This document shows, in pieces, positions 49,521-59,236 of a stretch of 64,000 nt of DNA. The stretch is from UBA5287 sp041672395. Lineage in GTDB: Bacteria; Bacteroidota; Bacteroidia; Bacteroidales; Dysgonomonadaceae. Positions within the stretch are counted from its first letter, which is position 1, and every line of letters starts with the position of its first letter. The stretch covers positions 26,477 to 90,476 of the forward strand of contig JBAYZS010000001.1 in NCBI GenBank assembly GCA_041672395.1, given 5' to 3'. A program made the position numbers and the translations under genes. The notes beneath the pieces were generated by a model. That model did not search any database, was not told the DNA's origin, and saw nothing but the letters and a program-made list of their open reading frames with translations.

Positions 49521-50903
49521 TCAGATCATTGAATAGATTAAATCAATTACATTCTTGCCTATTTTTAGCGCTTCTTCCATTGTAGGTGCTTCGGAATAGA
49601 TACGAATAATTGGCTCAGTATTAGATTTTCTCAAGTGGACCCACTTATTTAAGAAATCAATTTTAACGCCATCAATATCCGTAATTGTTTCGTCTTTATA
49701 TTTATCTTTAATAGATTCTAATAATTTATCTATATTTATTTCAGGAGTCAGCTCTATTTTTTGTTTAGACATAAAATAGTTAGGGTAAGTAGCGCGAAGT
49801 TCGCTGACCTTTTTGCCTGTTTTTGCCAGATAAGTCAAAAATAAAGCAATACCAACTAAAGAATCGCGTCCATAGTGCAAAGCAGGATAAATAATTCCGC
49901 CATTGCCTTCGCCACCTATTACAGCTTTGTTTTCCTTCATTTTTGTAACTACATTGACTTCACCAACAGCCGAAGCTTCGTATGTGCCACCATTCTTTTC
50001 AGTAACATCTTTCAATGCTCTACTGGAACTTAAATTAGAAACAGTATTGCCCGGAGTATGTTGTAAAACATAATCAGAAATGGCAACTAACGTGTATTCT
50101 TCGCCAAAAGGTTCTCCATTTTCAGCGTAAATAACCAATCTGTCAACATCTGGATCTACTGCAAAACCAACATTAGCATTAGTGTTCTTCATTAACGAAG
50201 ATAATTCTGTCAAATTTTGAGGCAGAGGCTCAGGATTATGAGCAAAGTTACCATGAGGTGCGCAATGTAATTTAAATATCTCTTTAATACCCAACGCATA
50301 AAGCAATTCAGGTATAGCAATTCCACCCACAGAATTAACGCAATCAATTGCAACTTTAAAGTTGGCGGCTTTAATTGCGTCAACATCAACTAAATCCAGT
50401 GCAAGGACATCATTAATATGATCTTGTAAATATTGTTTTTTAGTAATAGCTCCCAGATCATCAATCAAAGAAAAAGTAAAGTTGTCGGATTCTGCTAGTG
50501 TAATTATTTCATTACCTTCTTCAGCATTCAGAAATTCACCTTTACTGTTTAAAAGCTTCAGTGCATTCCATTGTTTTGGATTATGACTGGCAGTGATAAT
50601 AATTCCTCCGTTAGCGGCTTCTTTTGTTACTGCTATTTCAGTAGTAGGTGTTGTTGCTAATCCAATATTAGTAACATTACATCCAGAACCAATTAAAGTT
50701 CCTATAACAATTTTAGAAACCATATTACCTGAAATACGAGCATCTCTACCTACAACAATCCTTGGTTTATCCACACCCGAAGATTTGCGGATAAATATAG
50801 CATAAGCTGCAGTGAATTTTACGATATCCGTTGGAGTGAGGTTTTCACCTACATTTCCTCCAATGGTTCCTCGTATTCCCGAAATTGATTTAATAAGTGT
50901 CAT
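49521..50903 (-). CDS. glmM: Phosphoglucosamine mutase (phosphohexomutase family)
   Basis: Interconverts glucosamine 6- and 1-phosphate for UDP-GlcNAc synthesis. GTIGGNVGENLTP opens the protein, the phosphoserine loop is TASHNPKQWNALK, the Mg-binding loop DPDVDRL, the sugar-binding loop GEGNGG, and the C-terminal phosphate-binding loop RKSNTEPIIRIYSEA. Length 460 aa is usual for the Bacteroidota enzyme. A phosphomannomutase role cannot be excluded from motifs alone. The DUF4827 gene lies 15 bp upstream on the same strand. Confidence 0.88.
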   Translation of the reverse strand: MTLIKSISGIRGTIGGNVGENLTPTDIVKFTAAYAIFIRKSSGVDKPRIVVGRDARISGNMVSKIVIGTLIGSGCNVTNIGLATTPTTEIAVTKEAANGGIIITASHNPKQWNALKLLNSKGEFLNAEEGNEIITLAESDNFTFSLIDDLGAITKKQYLQDHINDVLALDLVDVDAIKAANFKVAIDCVNSVGGIAIPELLYALGIKEIFKLHCAPHGNFAHNPEPLPQNLTELSSLMKNTNANVGFAVDPDVDRLVIYAENGEPFGEEYTLVAISDYVLQHTPGNTVSNLSSSRALKDVTEKNGGTYEASAVGEVNVVTKMKENKAVIGGEGNGGIIYPALHYGRDSLVGIALFLTYLAKTGKKVSELRATYPNYFMSKQKIELTPEINIDKLLESIKDKYKDETITDIDGVKIDFLNKWVHLRKSNTEPIIRIYSEAPTMEEALKIGKNVIDLIYSMI

Positions 50904-50918
50904 ATTTCTATTTGATTA

Positions 50919-51536
50919 TTAGTAATTTCTGTCGTTATGATGTTGAAAGCGGTATTCCAAATAATTATAATAAATTGGATTATAACCCGAGTTAACATCA
51001 TAGGTGAAACCCTGTGTAAAAGGAACAATCATTTTTACTACACCCAAATGACCTACTACATCTAACGGCAATATCCAACCCGGACACATACTTTGATTTT
51101 GATAATACTGAGTAATGTCATTTGACACAGGTCTACCAAAGAATTGCATTTTTTCGGGATAAGGTGAATTCATATTATTTGAAGATGCTATACTCCTGTC
51201 TTTAATATATATTCTACCGCTGAATCTGATGTATATTTCTTCATACATTTCAGGTTTTCTATAATAGAGATTTCCGTTTTCAGCTTTTGTTTTTACACCT
51301 CTGCTAATAATATTATAATAAATCCCTGTTTGTGGATCTTTATAAAATTCTTTAGGCTTAAAAATTGTATCTGCCGGGAATTCATTCAATACAACTATTC
51401 CGCTGTCAGCAATAAATTTATCTATTGCATTTTGCTCCTGTTTTAGCCATTCCACATAAGTTGTTGTTTTATTACAAGAAGCGGCAGTAATAATAATTGC
51501 GATAAGTATAAATGGTATGATACCTCTTTTTCTCAT
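50919..51536 (-). CDS. DUF4827-type lipoprotein
   Basis: About 205 aa from the ATG at 51534-51536 (MRKRGIIPFILIA), giving a lipoprotein signal with AASC at about residue 19; an upstream ATG adds 14 non-signal residues. TYVEWLKQEQNAIDKFIADSGIVV, then GIYYNIISRG and IKMIVPF are what I recall of DUF4827, a family confined to Bacteroidota with an FKBP-like layout (VYIRFSGRIY, then VPFTQGF). Peptidyl-prolyl isomerase activity is not established. It lies between nrnA and glmM on the same strand. Confidence 0.72.
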   Translation of the reverse strand: MRKRGIIPFILIAIIITAASCNKTTTYVEWLKQEQNAIDKFIADSGIVVLNEFPADTIFKPKEFYKDPQTGIYYNIISRGVKTKAENGNLYYRKPEMYEEIYIRFSGRIYIKDRSIASSNNMNSPYPEKMQFFGRPVSNDITQYYQNQSMCPGWILPLDVVGHLGVVKMIVPFTQGFTYDVNSGYNPIYYNYLEYRFQHHNDRNY

Positions 51537-51643
51537 TCTGTTAAATTGTTTGTATGAATAGTCAAAAAATACCTGCAAATGTAAGCAATGAACTTTAATT
51601 AAATGTTTTTTGAACTGAAATAATTATTAATTTAAGTTTGATA

Positions 51644-52699
51644 CTATTCTCTTACATTCGATTTTAGCTTTTCAGCATAATCCTGAATACCTTTTTTAAA
51701 TAATTCAATTGCTTCTTCTAATGATCCGTAATGTTCTCCACCCGAAGCATTCAAATGACCACCACCTTGGAAATAGTTTGATGCGAATTCGTTACACGGA
51801 AATTCCCCTTGGGATCTTAAAGATAATTTCACCAATTTTTCGTCTTCGCGAATGAAGGTTGAAAAAATTATTCCTTTAATGCTAAGTGGATAGTTTACAA
51901 AGCCTTCAGTATCTCCTTTATTGTAATTAAATCGTTCCTGATCTTCTTTTGTCAGCCAAAGCAAAGCAGTATGTAATTCAGGAAAAATCTTCATCCGATC
52001 AGACAAAGTGAATCCAAGCAATCGGAAGCGGTCTGCAGAAAAATTATTATAAACCTTTGAATATATCTGATCTTTATCGATACCTTTTCTTAGTAACAGA
52101 CTGATAATATAATATATTTCAGGTGAACTTGAGCCATACGTGAAAGAGCCTGTGTCGGTCATCATCCCGCAATAAATACATTCAGCTTCCACTTTTGTTA
52201 TGCCATCATATTCATCTGCCTGATATAATAATCTGAAAATTAATTCACTGGTCGAAGATATTTTGGGAATGGAAACAATTACATCACAACTATCAGTAGG
52301 ATCGAGATGATGGTCTATCAATATTTTCTTAGCAGTTGATTGTTCAATAAAAGGTCCCATATCTCCAATCCTTTTTGGAGCATTGTAATCTAATATAAAA
52401 ATCAAATCTGCACTTTTTATGATTTTTTGTCCTGCATGAGGATTATATTCATAAATGAGAATATCATTGCTTGCAGGCATCCATTTCAGGAAATAAGGAA
52501 AAGAGTTAGGGACCATCAGTTTTACTTCTTTCCCCATTCTTTTCAGAAAATGATACATTGATAAAGAAGATCCAAGTGCATCTCCATCGGGTGAAAGATG
52601 AGTTGTGATAAGGATTCTCTTGCTATTTTGCACATACTGCAAAATAGAATCGATATCTTTTGTGTCAATAATAGCTGTTAAAGCAGAGTTTTTTTCCAT
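51644..52699 (-). CDS. nrnA: DHH-family phosphoesterase NrnA (oligoribonuclease / pAp phosphatase)
   Basis: Degrades short oligonucleotides and, in several bacteria, 3',5'-bisphosphoadenosine; relatives also hydrolyse c-di-AMP-derived pApA. Motifs are SPDGDALGSSL, FILDYNAPKRIGD, LIDHHLDPTD with the name-giving DHH, GMMTDTGSF, and the DHHA1 motif GGGHLNASGG near the C-terminus. I chose the ATG at 52697-52699 (MEKNSAL). Length is about 351 aa. Since a diadenylate cyclase is encoded at 42610, it may finish the turnover of c-di-AMP products. Confidence 0.9.
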   Translation of the reverse strand: MEKNSALTAIIDTKDIDSILQYVQNSKRILITTHLSPDGDALGSSLSMYHFLKRMGKEVKLMVPNSFPYFLKWMPASNDILIYEYNPHAGQKIIKSADLIFILDYNAPKRIGDMGPFIEQSTAKKILIDHHLDPTDSCDVIVSIPKISSTSELIFRLLYQADEYDGITKVEAECIYCGMMTDTGSFTYGSSSPEIYYIISLLLRKGIDKDQIYSKVYNNFSADRFRLLGFTLSDRMKIFPELHTALLWLTKEDQERFNYNKGDTEGFVNYPLSIKGIIFSTFIREDEKLVKLSLRSQGEFPCNEFASNYFQGGGHLNASGGEHYGSLEEAIELFKKGIQDYAEKLKSNVRE

Positions 52700-52725
52700 A
52701 AATAGATATTTGGACAGCAAATTTA

Positions 52726-54690
52726 CTATAAATTTATTGAATAAGCACCCATTTGAGCCACGTTGTGCAGTTTTACACCCATTATAGCTGCCTCATCTGT
52801 AAGTCTTTTTGCAGTGTAGACAGGCAGTGAACTGTCAGCCACAATTTGATCAGCATGAATTAGTTGTGATAAATCCTTTAATGAAAACGATTCATCTTTA
52901 GAAAGAATTAGCACATCAACATTCATTGGAACATCAACCATAAAGTTATCTGATTTGTTTTCGGATAACCTTAGAATCTTTTTATAAGGATGAGGTACAA
53001 AGTTATTTCCCTCAACAAGCAATGGGGTATTTTTTCCATCTGAACTAATTTTTATTTCTGTACGATCAGGTCGATTGAAGACCACCAGACAATCCTGTGG
53101 TTTGTTCAGCAAATCATATGTATGTGTAACCAGTAAGATCAACACGACAACCAATGAGCCAACTAGATGTTTCTCCCTTCCTCTAATAAACCAAATACTT
53201 AACCCAATAATCAAGGCAAAAAGGAGTAATAACTGCAAAATATTTATATATGCATTTGACAGTTGTGAATTAGGAAGTGATTCAAAAAAGTAAACAGTAT
53301 TAAGTGTGAAATCTGTTAAACCTTTCAATAATCCAATTATAATATCGTACAACCAATCAAAAACATTCCAAGGGATATGAGTCAAAAGTGCCACTATAGG
53401 AGTAGCTATGCAGAAGTAAGTTATAATGGTTGTTAATGGGACAATCAACAAATTCGTAAAAATGAAATAATTAGGAAAAGTACCAAAGTAATACAACACA
53501 ATTGGGAAAACTCCAAGTTGAGCCGCAATAGAAATGATCAACATATCCCAACCAGATTTTACCCATCTGTTTACAGGATTAAAAATCTTGTAGAATTGCG
53601 GCATAAAGAACAAGATAGCAAATACTGAAGTATAACTCATTTGAAAACCAACATCAAAAAATGTGAGAGGGTTAACCAGTAAAATAGCAAAGGCAGACAA
53701 GGAAAGTGTGTTATATGAAAACCCCTTTCTGCCAATAGCTTTTCCAGCGCACACTAGCGATAAAATAATTGCTGCTCTTACAACTGCAGGCGACATTCCC
53801 GTTATAAAAGCATAAATCCACAACAATATTATTATAATAAATTGTTTGATCACATTCCTAGGACCAGTCTTACGAAGAAAAGAAAGTAAAAAAGAGAAGA
53901 CCAAATAAACAATTCCTACATGCATTCCGCTGACAGCAAGTACATGTGCAGTCCCCGAAATTCTAAAAGCATTCTGCACTTTATCTGTTAAATCAGCTTT
54001 ATAACCGATTGTCAGAGCCGAAATAAATGCAAATGCGTCTGGTGGAAGTTCAAATGAACTATAGAAATCTAGAATATTTACCCTAAGTCTTTGAGATAAA
54101 GTCCCAATTGTATTCACCGTTTTACCTGTGATCATCCATTTATTAGCAGAAACAAAAGCAGAAGCAGCAAAACCCTGATGTTTCATATATGATACATAAT
54201 CAAAATCATCCGGGTTACCCATATTTTTGAAAGGCTGCATTTTTGTCTTAAATATAAATTCTACGCCGGGTGTCAATGAATAGGCAGTCGAGTCTTTTTG
54301 TAAATATACAACCACTTTTTTTTGTTCAGGATATGTTATTTTGATATTACATGCAATTGTTTTTGGCTTTTGTTCTGGTATATCCATCACATATCCAGTG
54401 TAAAATGTTTCATTGTTTGAGAAAGTAAAAGTTGAATTATTCTCTCTATTTTGAAAAGACAAACAAAACAGGAAAAAGATGAATAGAAAAGACCCCGCCC
54501 CAAACAACCATCTTAATTCATATTCAGATTGGCGACTTATAAAAAAAGAAACCCCAATCAATGCAATCCCAATCAATCCAATTATCCAGGAATATGCAAT
54601 AGTTTTAAAAAGGGTACAGAAAATTATTGCTGCCAAAGCAGGCAGTAATATCCAAATGAACGGTAATTTGTCTTTATTTAAAACGCTCAT
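52726..54690 (-). CDS. comEC: ComEC/Rec2 family competence protein
   Basis: Inner-membrane DNA-uptake channel protein, 654 aa. An N-terminal DUF4131 region with three hydrophobic segments and an OB-like soluble part is followed by the Competence domain: RISGTAHVLAVSGMHVGIVY, TGMSPAVVRAAIILSL and DVGFQMSYTSVFAILFF are signatures. After the last helix comes a C-terminal piece of about 110 residues that lacks the HxHxDH metal-binding motif of the beta-lactamase-like nuclease domain found in Bacillus ComEC; such shorter versions occur in Bacteroidota. Other competence genes are not in the window. Confidence 0.9.
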   Translation of the reverse strand: MSVLNKDKLPFIWILLPALAAIIFCTLFKTIAYSWIIGLIGIALIGVSFFISRQSEYELRWLFGAGSFLFIFFLFCLSFQNRENNSTFTFSNNETFYTGYVMDIPEQKPKTIACNIKITYPEQKKVVVYLQKDSTAYSLTPGVEFIFKTKMQPFKNMGNPDDFDYVSYMKHQGFAASAFVSANKWMITGKTVNTIGTLSQRLRVNILDFYSSFELPPDAFAFISALTIGYKADLTDKVQNAFRISGTAHVLAVSGMHVGIVYLVFSFLLSFLRKTGPRNVIKQFIIIILLWIYAFITGMSPAVVRAAIILSLVCAGKAIGRKGFSYNTLSLSAFAILLVNPLTFFDVGFQMSYTSVFAILFFMPQFYKIFNPVNRWVKSGWDMLIISIAAQLGVFPIVLYYFGTFPNYFIFTNLLIVPLTTIITYFCIATPIVALLTHIPWNVFDWLYDIIIGLLKGLTDFTLNTVYFFESLPNSQLSNAYINILQLLLLFALIIGLSIWFIRGREKHLVGSLVVVLILLVTHTYDLLNKPQDCLVVFNRPDRTEIKISSDGKNTPLLVEGNNFVPHPYKKILRLSENKSDNFMVDVPMNVDVLILSKDESFSLKDLSQLIHADQIVADSSLPVYTAKRLTDEAAIMGVKLHNVAQMGAYSINL

Positions 54691-54723
54691 TGGTTATCAA
54701 ATGTAGTATAAGGATAAAATGAC

Positions 54724-55374
54724 TTATAGATTTTTTAGAAGATGAATAGTTTCAATAGGATTATCAGCTGAAAAAACAAAGCTTCCCGCAACCAAAACAT
54801 CCGCTCCAGCTTCAAGTAATTGTTTTCCGGTTAACAAATTTATTCCGCCATCAACTTCGATTAACGTTTTTAGCTGCTTTTTTTCTATAAGATTTTTAAG
54901 ATCAACTACTTTTTGGATAGTATGTTCAATGAAATTCTGTCCTCCAAAACCTGGGTTAACAGACATCAGAAGTACCATATCCAACTCGTCAATTATATCT
55001 TCCAACAACATAACAGGAGTATGCGGGTTTAATGTAACTGCAGCTTTCATTCCGGCCCTCTTTATTCCCTGAACAACTCTGTGAAGATGAGTACAAGCCT
55101 CATAATGAACATTCATTATAGAGACGCCGGCCTCTGCTGTCTGCTCAATAAATTTGTCGGGTTCAACAATCATAAAATGCGCATCGAGTGGTTTGTTTGT
55201 GACTTTATTCAAAAGTTCAATCACCGGGAATCCGAATGAAATGTTAGGTACAAACACTCCATCCATAATATCCAGATGAATCCAGTCAGCTTCGCTGTTG
55301 TTCAGCATTTCCAACTCTAATTCCAGATTTAGAAAATTAGCGGATAAGAGTGAGGGCGCAATAAGGTGATTCAT
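54724..55374 (-). CDS. rpe: Ribulose-phosphate 3-epimerase
   Basis: Interconverts ribulose 5-phosphate and xylulose 5-phosphate in the pentose phosphate pathway. It is a 216-aa TIM barrel with all family blocks: APSLLSANFLNL, HLDIMDGVFVPNISFG, DAHFMIVEPDKFI, VTLNPHTP, LMSVNPGFGGQNFIE and EVDGGIN. The catalytic aspartates and metal-binding histidines are present. It is the first gene of the minus-strand block and is divergent from the thioredoxin-fold gene across a 199-bp gap. Confidence 0.96.
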   Translation of the reverse strand: MNHLIAPSLLSANFLNLELELEMLNNSEADWIHLDIMDGVFVPNISFGFPVIELLNKVTNKPLDAHFMIVEPDKFIEQTAEAGVSIMNVHYEACTHLHRVVQGIKRAGMKAAVTLNPHTPVMLLEDIIDELDMVLLMSVNPGFGGQNFIEHTIQKVVDLKNLIEKKQLKTLIEVDGGINLLTGKQLLEAGADVLVAGSFVFSADNPIETIHLLKNL

Positions 55375-55541
55375 ATTGGTAATTAATTATTTAATCAAAG
55401 ATAGTCGTTTTTTTCTTAAAAACCAAGCTAAAACCCTCTCAAATTAAGGATATCCTCGTTTAATTATCAAACGAATAGACTTATTTCGCAAAGATTCATT
55501 CAAAAATATATAGTTTGGATTTTGATGTAATTATTTTTACA

Positions 55542-55549
55542 TATCTTTG
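55542..55549 (+). promoter_or_regulatory. -7 box for the thioredoxin-fold lipoprotein gene
   Basis: TATCTTTG matches TAnnTTTG. TTTG at 55521-55524 lies 17 bp upstream, slightly short of the ideal spacing. It overlaps the upstream in-frame ATG at 55547, so that codon cannot be the start; the ATG at 55574 fits. Confidence 0.55.
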
Positions 55550-55573
55550 TTTCAAATATATAATAAACAAAAT

Positions 55574-56692
55574 ATGAATAAATTAATTTATTTAATCACC
55601 GCAATGACAATTGTTTTTGCGAGTTGTAAACCAACTACAGGATATAATTTAAAGGGAACAATAACAGACACTGTATATGAAGGGACTATGGTTTATCTTC
55701 AAGAATTAACCGATAGTGCAATTGTGAATGTTGATTCTGCTAAAGTTATTGATGGTGCATTTACTTTTAAAGGAAATACAGATTCAACAGTAGTCAGGAT
55801 AGTTTCACTTGATCAGCAAGTTAATCCTCAAAATAGATATATTGTACCTGTTGTACTTGAATCCGGCAAAATCTCATTGGCTTTTGATTCTCTAATAACG
55901 GTTAAAGGAACTCCTTTAAACGATAAATACAATTCTTTCAGAGAAGGAGATCAAAGAAAAATAACAACCAAGTTAGATAAGTTCATGAATGAGTTCAGCA
56001 CTCTTCGTGCAAATGGAGAATTAACTGAAGAAAAGAATCAAGAACTTATGATTCAGTATGATCTTCTTATTAATCAATATGATAGCGTAAACTATATTTT
56101 CACAAAGGAGAATATTCAAAACCCATTAGGTGAATTTCTATTTGTATCTAACGGACCATCATTTTCTCCAGAGAAACAACGAGAGTTGATAAATCTTTCC
56201 AGTGAGAGCCTGAAAGCAAAACCTTTTGTAAAAGATATGATAGCTTATCTTGATAATTATGAGAAAGTAGCAATTGGTAAGACATTTGCTGATTTTTCAT
56301 CTAAGGATGTTGCAGGTAATGATGTTTCTTTGTCTGATTACGCCGGAAAAGGTAAATATGTATTAGTTGATTTTTGGGCAGCATGGTGCGGACCTTGTCG
56401 TAGAGAAATGCCTAATGTAGTAAATGCATACAAAAAATACAAAAACAAAGGTTTTGAGGTTGTTGGCGTTTCATTAGACCAATCAAAAGAAGATTGGGTT
56501 AAAGGACTAAAAGAATTGAATATGACCTGGCCACAGATGTCCGATCTGAAATATTGGGACAGTGAAGTGGTTAATCTTTATGCAATTAAAGGAATTCCAC
56601 ATACAATTCTTTTAGATAAAGATGGAACAATTATTGCAAAAGATTTGAGTGGGGCAGCTCTTGACAGCAAATTAGCAGAGCTGATGCCTTAA
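55574..56692 (+). CDS. Thioredoxin-fold lipoprotein (TlpA-like, DUF4369)
   Basis: Periplasm-facing thiol-disulfide oxidoreductase, about 372 aa. The signal ends in lipobox FASC (C18). Residues about 25-115 are the DUF4369 beta domain (YNLKGTITDTVYEGTMVYL), a helical spacer follows, and from about 235 an AhpC/TSA-Redoxin domain with the redox pair C272/C275 in WAAWCGPCRREMP; GIPHTILLDKDG gives the cis-proline region. This is a common Bacteroidota family, used for reducing periplasmic disulfides or cytochrome maturation. It is monocistronic with a strong terminator. Confidence 0.9.
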   Translation: MNKLIYLITAMTIVFASCKPTTGYNLKGTITDTVYEGTMVYLQELTDSAIVNVDSAKVIDGAFTFKGNTDSTVVRIVSLDQQVNPQNRYIVPVVLESGKISLAFDSLITVKGTPLNDKYNSFREGDQRKITTKLDKFMNEFSTLRANGELTEEKNQELMIQYDLLINQYDSVNYIFTKENIQNPLGEFLFVSNGPSFSPEKQRELINLSSESLKAKPFVKDMIAYLDNYEKVAIGKTFADFSSKDVAGNDVSLSDYAGKGKYVLVDFWAAWCGPCRREMPNVVNAYKKYKNKGFEVVGVSLDQSKEDWVKGLKELNMTWPQMSDLKYWDSEVVNLYAIKGIPHTILLDKDGTIIAKDLSGAALDSKLAELMP

Positions 56693-56711
56693 TAAATCGC
56701 AACTGAATATA

Positions 56712-56752
56712 AATGTATAAAGGCTGCAATTTAAGTGCAGCCTTTATACATT
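56712..56752 (+). terminator. Terminator of the thioredoxin-fold gene
   Basis: AATGTATAAAGGCTGCA and TGCAGCCTTTATACATT form a perfect 17-bp stem with a 7-nt loop, starting 20 bp after the stop codon. Confidence 0.8.
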
Positions 56753-56852
56753 CTTAAGATATTTATATTTGAAAATCTTTTTAAACCTTAAAATATAGTT
56801 TTTTTGATAGAGTAGAATAGCAAATAATGTGTGTTGATACAAAATTTATATT

Positions 56853-56860
56853 TAATTTTG
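56853..56860 (+). promoter_or_regulatory. -7 box for the amidase-MCE pair
   Basis: TAATTTTG matches TAnnTTTG, 18 bp before the ATG at 56878. It lies inside an upstream in-frame extension, which argues for the later start. Confidence 0.5.
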
Positions 56861-56877
56861 TACAAAACAAGTTAGTG

Positions 56878-57975
56878 ATGGAGTCGGCAAGAATAACCAT
56901 ATATTTATTATTATCATTCTTAATTTTTTCTTTTATACTTTTACCCGTTCAGGCACAAGAACGAACTTTTAAAGTAGTGATAGATCCGGGGCATGGAGGG
57001 AAAGACCCAGGTGCATTAGGTGCATCATCAAAAGAAAAAGATATTGTGTTGTCGGTTGCAAAAAAAATTGGGAATATGATTCAAGATCATCACAATGATG
57101 TTGAGATAATCTATACGCGCGATCGGGATAATTTTATTGAATTGAATAAAAGAGCCGAAATTGCCAACAAAAAGCATGCAGACTTGTTTATATCATTACA
57201 TTGCAATGCTTTATCAAAGAAACAAAAATCACCTCAGGGTGTAGAAACTTATGTTTTAGGTTTGCACAGAAGCAATGATAATCTGGATGTTGCGAAAGCA
57301 GAAAATGCTGTTATTTTATACGAAGAAGATTATTCAATAACCTATCAAGGATTCAACCCCTCTGAACCAGAATCGTACATAATATTCGAGTTCATGGCAA
57401 ATCGATTTCTCCAACAAAGCGTTGATTTAGCAACATTAATTCAACATCAATTGGTTAATAGTTCAAAACGTATAAATCGTGATGTTCGTCAGGCAGGTTT
57501 TTTGGTGTTAAGAGAAGTAGCGATGCCAAGTGTACTGATAGAACTGGGATATATTAGTAATCCTACAGATGAAAATTATTTGAAAAGTGCATCAGGACAA
57601 GAATCAATTGCAAAATCTATATTCAATGCTTTCAGAAATTATAAACGGGAGTATGATAAGAAAAGCTATGTGTTCAATACTGATAAAAGTTCCCAACAGA
57701 GAACTTTATCAACAAATGTTGAAGAGACCCAAGTTGCTGCAAACGATATCGAATATCGGATTCAGTTGTTTGTTTCTTCAAATAAGTATAAAGAAAATGC
57801 ATCTATATTTAAAGGATTGAAACCAATCACTTATTATCAAGAAGGTGCAATTTACAAGTACACCTATGGAAGCAGTACGAACAAGAATGATATAGAAAAC
57901 GAGCTCAGGGGAGTGAGGAAATCATTCAAAGACGCTTTTATAGTAGATTTTAAAGACGGAAAACGTATTAAATAA
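56878..57975 (+). CDS. N-acetylmuramoyl-L-alanine amidase with C-terminal SPOR-like domain
   Basis: Periplasmic zinc amidase that cleaves peptide stems from glycan strands, used in daughter-cell separation. From the ATG at 56878 (MESARITIYLLLSF) it has a signal peptide ending VQAQ. The Amidase_3 domain covers about 30-240: zinc ligand H39 in DPGHGGKDPGALG, LFISLHCNA, and the catalytic glutamate region LIELGYISNP. The C-terminal 75 residues (YRIQLFVSSNKYKENASIF onward) look like a SPOR domain, which binds denuded septal peptidoglycan. The MCE gene follows after 4 bp. Confidence 0.9.
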   Translation: MESARITIYLLLSFLIFSFILLPVQAQERTFKVVIDPGHGGKDPGALGASSKEKDIVLSVAKKIGNMIQDHHNDVEIIYTRDRDNFIELNKRAEIANKKHADLFISLHCNALSKKQKSPQGVETYVLGLHRSNDNLDVAKAENAVILYEEDYSITYQGFNPSEPESYIIFEFMANRFLQQSVDLATLIQHQLVNSSKRINRDVRQAGFLVLREVAMPSVLIELGYISNPTDENYLKSASGQESIAKSIFNAFRNYKREYDKKSYVFNTDKSSQQRTLSTNVEETQVAANDIEYRIQLFVSSNKYKENASIFKGLKPITYYQEGAIYKYTYGSSTNKNDIENELRGVRKSFKDAFIVDFKDGKRIK

Positions 57976-57979
57976 ATTA

Positions 57980-58879
57980 ATGAAACAAAAGACAAATAGA
58001 AACTTACTTATAGGAATTGCTTTTATAGCAAGTCTTGTATTATTGTATTTTGGATTGAACTACCTTAAAGGTCAGAATATATTCAAAAAAAGTAACTTGT
58101 ATGTAGCCTTATTTGGTGATGTTACCGGATTGGCCCCTTCTACTCCCGTTTATGTGAATGGATTTCAGATTGGGTTGGTAGATAATATCGAAATGGCCGG
58201 TCAGGAACCACTACAGTTTGCTGTAAGAATTAGGCTTAATGATGGATTCAAGTTGCCAAAAGGCAGTTGGATGGAGTTTAATGTTGACTTTCTTGGAGCA
58301 GCCACTGCAAGTTTGGAGCTCAATCCAGACAGATCAACTTATTATGAACCCGGTGATACAATATTTGGAAAAAAGGAAGTAGGGCTAATGGATGGAGTCA
58401 CCCAAATGGCACCAAAATTAGATTCACTGATGATAGTTGTCGATTCTGTTTTTACGGGTATTAACAAGTTGGTTTCAAATCCTGTATTAGAAACAGCAAT
58501 TCAGGATGCCGGTTACAGTATTCAACAGTTGCGAGCCACAACTTTAAGTTTGAATAGACTCATGGGAACAATGGAATCTGATATTCCGGTGATGACAAAT
58601 AACCTGAATGTTGTAACAAACGACCTGAAAGAGATTTCGAACGATATAAATCAGATGGACTTGAAAAAAACATATGCTTCAATTGATGAAACGTTGGCTA
58701 ATCTGAAAGATATTTCAGAAAAGGTTAACAGTTCTGAAACATCTGTTGGTAAATTGATTAATGACACCCAACTTCACGACAGTTTGACCAGCACACTTAA
58801 TATGGCAACCCAGTTATTAGAGGATATTCGTACGAATCCAGATAAATATTTAAGTGTTAGAGTAAGGCTATTTAAATAA
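57980..58879 (+). CDS. MCE/MlaD family protein
   Basis: A 299-aa protein with an N-terminal membrane anchor (residues about 8-26) and one MCE domain (about 38-115: FGDVTGLAPSTPVYVNGFQIGLVDNIE). The C-terminal half is helical, coiled-coil-like, with repeated NLN/NDL patterns. MCE proteins form hexameric rings that move lipids between the inner and outer membranes. The MlaE permease and MlaF ATPase genes are not adjacent, as often in Bacteroidota. Cotranscription with a septal amidase is a recurrent arrangement in this phylum. Confidence 0.88.
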   Translation: MKQKTNRNLLIGIAFIASLVLLYFGLNYLKGQNIFKKSNLYVALFGDVTGLAPSTPVYVNGFQIGLVDNIEMAGQEPLQFAVRIRLNDGFKLPKGSWMEFNVDFLGAATASLELNPDRSTYYEPGDTIFGKKEVGLMDGVTQMAPKLDSLMIVVDSVFTGINKLVSNPVLETAIQDAGYSIQQLRATTLSLNRLMGTMESDIPVMTNNLNVVTNDLKEISNDINQMDLKKTYASIDETLANLKDISEKVNSSETSVGKLINDTQLHDSLTSTLNMATQLLEDIRTNPDKYLSVRVRLFK

Positions 58880-59236
58880 ATTAAAAATAGTAATATTTAA
58901 TACTTAATTAGAATTATTCTAAATAAATATTATTTTCGAAATTGCTTTAACATACAGTAACTGAGTGTATTTAGACAGGTTCTGAGCACCTTTTCTTTAT
59001 AAAGGTTGTCAGCTAAACACTTTTCTTATTTGATTGATATACAAAGTCGTTAAGTAAAAAGCGTTTTTTTAAAATGCTGATAATGAGTTAGATAATTGTA
59101 CTAGACTGATTTTTAAGACCGTGTTTTTTTTATCAAAAAAGCAAAGGAAAATGGATTTTTTTATCTCGAAAATTATTCCAAAATTTGCATTCCACAAAGA
59201 AGAGAACAATAAGATTTTCTTCCGTAGAAGAGAAAT
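58880..59236. other. 357-bp gene-free leader of dnaA
   Basis: AT-rich, with no open frame, no recognisable DnaA box of the TTATnCACA form, and no full TAnnTTTG box. I see no stable hairpin. It probably holds the dnaA promoter, but nothing in it supports a chromosomal origin. Confidence 0.6.

Noticed and set aside
55547..55573. Upstream ATG for the thioredoxin-fold gene
   Set aside because: It overlaps the TATCTTTG promoter box and would place nine residues before the lipoprotein signal.
58880..59236. Chromosomal origin next to dnaA
   Set aside because: No TTATCCACA-type DnaA boxes, no iterons and no marked AT-rich melting site among otherwise uniform AT-rich sequence.
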